From: Mucidula mucida
Taxonomy: Eukaryota; Basidiomycota; Agaricomycetes; Agaricales; Physalacriaceae
Length of the DNA stretch: 64,000 nucleotides
Direction: 5' to 3'
Assembly: GCA_015501055.1 (NCBI GenBank)
Contig: JADNYV010000005.1
Coordinates: 558,001 to 622,000, forward strand
In this document: in pieces, positions 58,521 to 64,000 of the stretch
Layout: every line of letters starts with the position of its first letter
Position numbering within the stretch: position 1 is the stretch's first letter
Translations under genes and position numbers: made by a program
Notes under the pieces: generated by a model
Told to the model about the DNA's origin: nothing
The model's input: only the letters and a program-made list of their open reading frames with translations
Database searches by the model: none

Positions 58521-60309
58521 CTAGTGCTTGATGCCAGCAGGCTTCTTGAATGACGAAACATCCACACCAGGCAGTGGCCACTTGCTCGCGAACTGTTCGA
58601 CCTCGCCCCTCAATTCCTGGACTTTGGCAAAGCCCTCCTTACCCTCTGTCTCTGTGGTGGCTACTCGGACAAAGTCCTTCAACATCTTTGTGCCAGCCTC
58701 CTTCTGGAGGAGCAAGCTGATTTGCACAGCACGGTGGAGGAACCCAGCAACAACCTTGATGTCCTCCTCGGTCATATTGCGTGAAGTCAGCGCAGATGTA
58801 CCGAGACGAATACCGCCGGGAACCTGTGCTGACGCGTCACCAGAGACAGCGTTTTCTGGGAATTGTTAACTAGGAGACTACGATTGAAGCAAAGTACCCA
58901 CTGTTGATAGTAATACCCATGAGGTCACAGACCTTCTCCACCTTGCTGCCAGTCAGACCGATGGGACGCAGATCCCAGAGGACAAGATGGTTATCTGTGC
59001 CACCAGTCTGCAGCTTGTAACCGTGCTCTGACAGCGCGCCAGCAAGTGCCTGGGCATTAAGGACAACCTGCTTGGCATACTGCTTGAACGCAGGCTGAGC
59101 GACCTGAAGGAGGGCAGTAGCCACGGCGGCGATTGTCTGTGAGGATTGTGTGAGTCTACATCTCAGAACTGAACCAACGGAACTTACGTTGTTGTGAGGA
59201 CCACCCTGGCAAGCAGGGAAGACGGCCTCGTTGACGCGCTTCTCAAGGTCCTTCGCGGTCTCGAGATCCTTCCTGAAGAAGATCAAACCGGCGCGAGGAC
59301 CACGGAGGGTTTTGTGGGTGGTAGTGGTCACCACATCGCAATAGTCGAAAGGACTGTTAAGCACTTGGGCGGCAACGAGACCACTGGTGTGGGCCATATC
59401 GCACAGGAGCCATGCACCCTCGCGTTCCGCAGTCTTCTTCAGCTCCGCGTAGTCCCAGTCGCGAGGATAAGCCGAAGCACCACAAACGATCATCTTTGGC
59501 TTGAAGATTTTCGCCTGTGATGAGACTCCAGCGTAATCGATGAGCTGAGTTTCAGGAGAGATTCCGTAGGGGAAGGACTGGAAGTAGATGGAAGATGCAG
59601 TCATCTTCTTTTTGGCAGTCTGAGCGCGAGGTCAAAAACGCGAGGACAAGAATGTATGTCCTGATACGTACGTAGTAGCCATGCGTAAGATGGCCACCAT
59701 CGGGAAGACCAAGACCCATCAGACGGTCCTGGGGCTGAAGGAGGGCGGTGAATGCAGCAAAGCTATGAATTGTTTAAGCAATTAGAATAATGAAATGGAA
59801 AGATACACACTTGGCAGTCTAAAGAAATATCAATTGGACGTTCATCAAAAAGTAAGTGGACATACACTGCCAGAGTAGGGCTGGACGTTAACACCCCATT
59901 TTGCGGGATCCAGGTTGAACGCCTGGAGTGCACGTTTGCGGCAAAGGTTTTCGAGTTCATCGATATACTCGTTACCACCATAGTACCGAGCACCAGGGAG
60001 ACCTTCCGAGTACTTGTTGGTGAGTATAGAGCCATTGGCCTCCATGACCGATTGACTGGTCAAGTTCTACACAACCCAATGATCAAAAGCTGCAGAACAC
60101 GACTTGGATGGCGACCGACCTCGGAAGCGATGAGTTCGAGACCAGAGAGCTGCCTCCACGTCTCCTTGTCGATGATGTTTTGGACCTCTGGATCGATTTC
60201 GGCCAGAGGGGTGAAGAGCATCTTGTTCTGCGAATCAAAGCACTTATGAATTGGGAGCGAGAGACCGGAGCGAACGACGTACAAACTCTGGAGTAGAGGA
60301 GGTAGCCAT
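58521..60309 (-). CDS. SHM2: Serine hydroxymethyltransferase, cytosolic type
   Basis: The start MATSSTPEF at 60309 lacks a mitochondrial leader. One base is out of place near 60270-60290 before [20 protein letters not shown]. Then come [50 protein letters not shown] and NVQPYSGS. The PLP part has [31 protein letters not shown] and the Schiff-base lysine in [19 protein letters not shown]. The C-terminal part includes [36 protein letters not shown] and SKWPLPG, ending GIKH at 58521. About eight exons. The enzyme converts serine and tetrahydrofolate to glycine and methylene-tetrahydrofolate. About 475 residues, as usual. Confidence 0.95.
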
Positions 60310-60718
60310 TTTGCGCAGAGGAAAGCGGGGAGGAATGAAGGAGGGGGAGCGAAGCAGTGGTCGAGTCAAGATCCTGATCATGGCGAAAAAAATGCACTTC
60401 GGCCGGGCAATATCCGAACGGATACCGGAAACGGTAATATCAACAAGACGGCGACGGGGTTGTAGACCTCGAACCAGACTCGAACTGAGTTGAGGGTACC
60501 GAGTGGGGTTTTATACGTGAAACGCAACGTTGATGGAGGTAGGAAAGGGGCGACCAGGTTATTTTGTGATACGGAGCTCCGTTATTACCATAAGGATCTG
60601 CAACGATCCCTGAACCTTAGACGCGCTGCGTCGCGTCCCACGCGAGGGCTATCTGAGATAAACCACGAAGACATCTTTGGCGTTTCCCGTCTTGTTACAT
60701 TGATATAAATACAACATT
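60310..60718. other. Intergenic region
   Basis: About 410 bp: the SHMT promoter and the urease 3' end, both on the minus strand. Short plus-strand open frames have no supporting pattern. Confidence 0.5.
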
Positions 60719-63634
60719 TTAGAACAAATTATACAGTCTGGCCAACGGCAGGGTTTTAGCAGGCGCCACATCGGCCAACTCGCCGTCAGCTCGCACTTCA
60801 TAGCTCTCCGGATCGACGGTCATCTTTGGAGTTGAGCTATTCCACTTCATATCCTTTTTCCCAATATTCCGACAGCCTTTCACTGCTTCGAACCGTTTCG
60901 ACAACCCGTATGACGCGACATTGCCTGAAGCGATCGAAACGGCTGAAACGAAAGCAACAGAGTTGAGCGCAGCCGAGCCTGGTTTGGCGCCCCACATTGG
61001 TTTTGAGAAGAAAGGCTGCACAGAGGGGATTGAGGCATTGGCATCCCCCATTTGCGACCAGGCAATGACACCAGATTTCAGCACCATTTCGGGTTTCGAA
61101 CCGAAGCTCGATGGCTTCCATAACACCAAGTCTGCCATCGTTCCTACTGCGACATGACCAACAGCATGGCTGATTCCATGAGTAATTGCACTGTCAACCG
61201 AGTCACTGTTAGAACGATATTTGGGTGAAGACGTCGAAGAACATACGGATTGATGGTGTACTTTGCAATATACCGCTTGACGCGAGCGTTATCTATAGCA
61301 TCAGTGTCTCCCAATGCTGTCAAAGGTCCCCGGAACTCCTTCATTTTACTAGCAGTCCTCCATGTGCGACTGACCACCTCCCCGACCCGTCCCATAGCCT
61401 GTGAATCTGAGCTTATCATAGCGATAGCACCAGAGTCATGAAGAACATCTTCTGCAGCGACAGTCTCAGCTCGAATACGAGACTCAGCAAAGGCTAAATC
61501 CTCCGGTATGGACTTGTCAAGATGGTGACAAACCATGAGCATCTGAACGCCCTCGGTCAGAGAAGATCAAATGGGAATAGAACATGGCCGTACGTCAAGA
61601 TGTTCGTCAAGTGTGTTATTTGTGTAAGGGCGAGTAGGATTCGTGGACGAGGGCAAAACGTTTTCTTGCCCGCAGACGACAATGATATCGGGCGCGTGTC
61701 CGCCACCTAACGGAGTTCACATTGACTGTATGGAGTTGCACATCGGAGGACGCACCAGCTCCTTCACTGTGGTATGTGTGAATTGTTCTGTTACCGAATG
61801 CCGCAATAGTGCCTATGAATAGTAAGAAAACAGTTGAGCCATACTCAAGGGCCAGACTGACTTTCAACGAAACCACTCTCGTTCAGTGTATCGGTGTGAA
61901 TGTTAACCTGTAACTGTTAGAAAAATCGTACCTTTAAGCAGGAAAAGCGCACATACCTGGACGTCGTACTTGTCACCAATATCCAGGCAGTTCGTAATTG
62001 TTGCAGGAGTGGATCCCCAATCTTCGTGGAGTTTCAGCCCAGCTGCGCCAGCACGTACAACCTCCTCTAAAGCTGTGGGCCCAGCGTCATTTCCCTTTCC
62101 TGTGAATGCAAAGTTCATCGGAAGACCGTCGGTAGCGGCCAGCATGTGACGAATATAGAAGGGACTCGAAGTACATGTCGTGGCGTTTGTCCCAGCACTG
62201 GGTCCCGTACCGCCACCAATCATAGTGGTCGTTCCAGCAGCGAGAGCTTCTTCGACCTGCTGAGGACAGATGTAGTGAACGTGGGCGTCAACAGCACCGG
62301 CAGTCACGATGAGCTTCTCCCCCGCAATGACCTCTGAAGATGACCCTATGATCAACGAGGGATGAACGTTGGCCATGACATCTGGATTGCCGGCTTTGCC
62401 AATGCCACAGATACGACCATCTTTGATACCAATGTCCGCTTTGTAGATTCCCGACCAATCAACAATGAGCGCGTTGGTGATAACGAGATCGACACACTCG
62501 TTGGATGAGCGATTAGTGGCCTGGCCCATGCCTTCCCGAATAGTCTTTCCGCCACCAAACTTGACTTCGTCCCCGTAAACTGTTTCGTCATGCTCAACTT
62601 CAATCCATAGGGTAGTATCGCCTAAACGAACACGATCACCAGTGGTCGGTCCATACATGGAAATATACGCCTGACGACTAAGCTCCGAGTCCTGAGAGAC
62701 TTGGAGAGCACCAGGCTCGGGGACATGCGCGAAGCCCTTTTGGATTAAACCTGTCAAGATGGAGTCGACGCGTGATGGATCAAATGGACCAGTTGCAAGA
62801 CGATTGCCTCCGGAAATGATCTGCCCACCAGCGATAGCGCAAAGCGTAACCGTTTTGACATCTCCAGGCTCGAAACGTACTGCTGTCCCAGCCGCAATGT
62901 CGAGCCGCTTACCATAGGCTTTGCCTCTGTCAAATGACAATGCTGGGTTTGTTTCGATAAAGTGATAATGAGATCCAATCTAGACACGCTTAGACGCGAT
63001 TTTTTTTGAGAGCTGTTGCTCCACGTACTTGGATGGGTCGATCGCCATTGTTCGTGACCCTCAGAGATACACGCGCTCGACCGCGATTGAGGGTGACACG
63101 TTCTTTCTTGGCGATGATAGCACCGGGCATCTTATCTTGGGCGTATTCTTCAACTGGATGCACAGGAAATGCTGCGTTTTGGGGATGGAAGGAATGAGCC
63201 ATAGAGCGCGTTGTCCAAATTGCCATCCTCCGTGCAAATGGGATCGTGGACGGTGACAAGAAAGACGCTAAAACAACACTTTACGATGGATAAGAGGAAT
63301 ATGAATGACAACTTACCCATCGACGAAAGTGCCCTCGACTTGGATCTCATGCAATGCAGAGGGTACGTCCGATAAGACATGTCTTCGTCCAAGCATGTTC
63401 TTGCCATGCTGCATGAGTTCTGCTACAGAGTGTTTTCCATCACGAATGTGTTCTTGCAGCTGGGACGCTATCAGTGCTATGGCCTCGGTTTGATTGAGCT
63501 GCAGTCCGCGCGCGAGTCGTTTCTGGGCAAGAAACCCTGCCTGTAGTCTCGAGTTGGAAGCAGGCAATAACGTACATACAAGCTGTTACCTGGTGTAAGA
63601 GGAGTTTTGCCTCCTCACGAGGTAACAAGTGCAT
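60719..63634 (-). CDS. URE1: Urease, fused gamma-beta-alpha single chain
   Basis: The start [15 protein letters not shown] at 63634 begins the gamma part ([39 protein letters not shown]). The beta part has [20 protein letters not shown] and, across an intron, [20 protein letters not shown]. The alpha part has [20 protein letters not shown], the Ni ligands in [16 protein letters not shown], the carbamylated Lys in [18 protein letters not shown], then [33 protein letters not shown] across an intron, the active-site flap [35 protein letters not shown] and [19 protein letters not shown]. It ends LARLYNLF at 60719. About 835 residues and some nine exons with clean frames. The enzyme hydrolyses urea to ammonia and carbamate using two nickel ions and needs accessory proteins (UreD/F/G type), none of which is in this window. 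Confidence 0.96.
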
Positions 63635-63855
63635 GAGGGTAGATGTAGAAGAGTGTTAAGGGTCAGGTGCCGCAGGCTATCTTGTCTCAAAAATTGACGG
63701 TGGGATGCTCGAAATAATATTCATGTTCATACGTGTGGACATAACATAGCGCATACAACATCCCGAACCTTCCACACCCATGACACGAAGCAAGTCAAGC
63801 TTAGGCCGTTGTTCTGGTACAAAGTCAGGTAGAGCAAAATGTACTGCAACACGAC

Positions 63856-64000
63856 TTACTTGTGGTGAGAAGCCTTGATGGCAGCGACCTTGGCCTTCTT
63901 CTCGGACACACGCTTGGCAATGAGAGCACTGATAAACGATGAATATCAACTCGTATATATGAACCGAATCTACTCACTCGTACTCGGACTTTTGCTCCTT
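63856..64000 (-). CDS. 3' end of a probable ribosomal protein eS6 gene
   Basis: Two partial exons are visible: 64000-63978 (KEQKSEYD) and, after an intron 63977-63929 (gtgagt...tatcag), 63928-63856, ending LIAKRVSEKKAKVAAIKASH HK with TAA at 63856. The lysine-rich helix EYDALIAKRVSEKK fits the eS6 C-terminus (EYAQLLAKR pattern), but a short basic tail is weak evidence; another ribosomal protein is possible. The rest of the gene lies past the window edge. Confidence 0.55.

Noticed and set aside
63677..63949. 90-codon Cys-rich minus-strand ORF before urease
   Set aside because: It overlaps the last exon and intron of the eS6-like gene in a different frame; the Cys residues show no finger spacing.
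1..64000. CRISPR arrays, bacterial operons, prophage or plasmid features
   Set aside because: The window is spliceosomal eukaryotic DNA. No direct-repeat array, Shine-Dalgarno pattern or integrase was seen.

Overview
The window is nuclear DNA of a filamentous basidiomycete, most likely a mushroom-forming agaricomycete. The evidence is dense genes cut by many 45-60 nt introns (gtnngt...yag), an intron-containing tRNA-Tyr, fungal-only families (DUF3684, a giant DUF3712 protein, DASH subunit Spc34, MedA/DUF7082, an STE3-like receptor, fused one-chain urease) and 20-odd genes with no operon structure.

Layout. 0-14 kb: the 3' part of a sacsin/Hsp90-like DUF3684 gene, a small basic protein, and a 9 kb gene for a single-pass membrane protein with three tandem ~1000-residue DUF3712/LEA-like units. 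14-18 kb: a DysF-domain peroxin, tRNA-Tyr(GUA), and a C2H2 plus RING zinc-finger protein. 18-31 kb: CLASP-type TOG protein, the tail half only of cytoplasmic dynein heavy chain, a PP2C phosphatase, NEDD8/Rub1 (five small exons) and DASH subunit Spc34. 31-42 kb: a DOCK-family Rho/Rac exchange factor, a MedA-type regulator, Mediator subunit 27 and dynactin p50/dynamitin, the last two separated by one base. 42-50 kb: an STE3-like seven-helix receptor, an isoaspartyl-peptidase/asparaginase, mitochondrial bL34 and alanyl-tRNA synthetase sharing an 86 bp divergent promoter. 50-64 kb: CCT-theta, proteasome alpha5, ribosomal uS13 (RPS18), a TFIIIC tau55-like subunit, a GEN1/Yen1-type nuclease, serine hydroxymethyltransferase, urease, and the 3' end of a probable eS6 gene.

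How genes relate. Four genes (CLASP, dynein tail, Spc34, dynactin p50) act on microtubules and lie within 24 kb. Many others are housekeeping genes for translation, protein folding and turnover. The most striking observation is the dynein heavy chain: the gene stops at a splice donor right after the tail, and no motor sequence follows in the window.

Quality note. Many otherwise intact genes, including essential ones such as ALA1 and CCT8, need single-base corrections, nearly always one missing base in a short run of the same base. I read these as sequence errors, not pseudogenes, and flag them gene by gene. Exon borders were derived by eye from splice signals and protein-family patterns; outer gene limits are more reliable than every inner junction.
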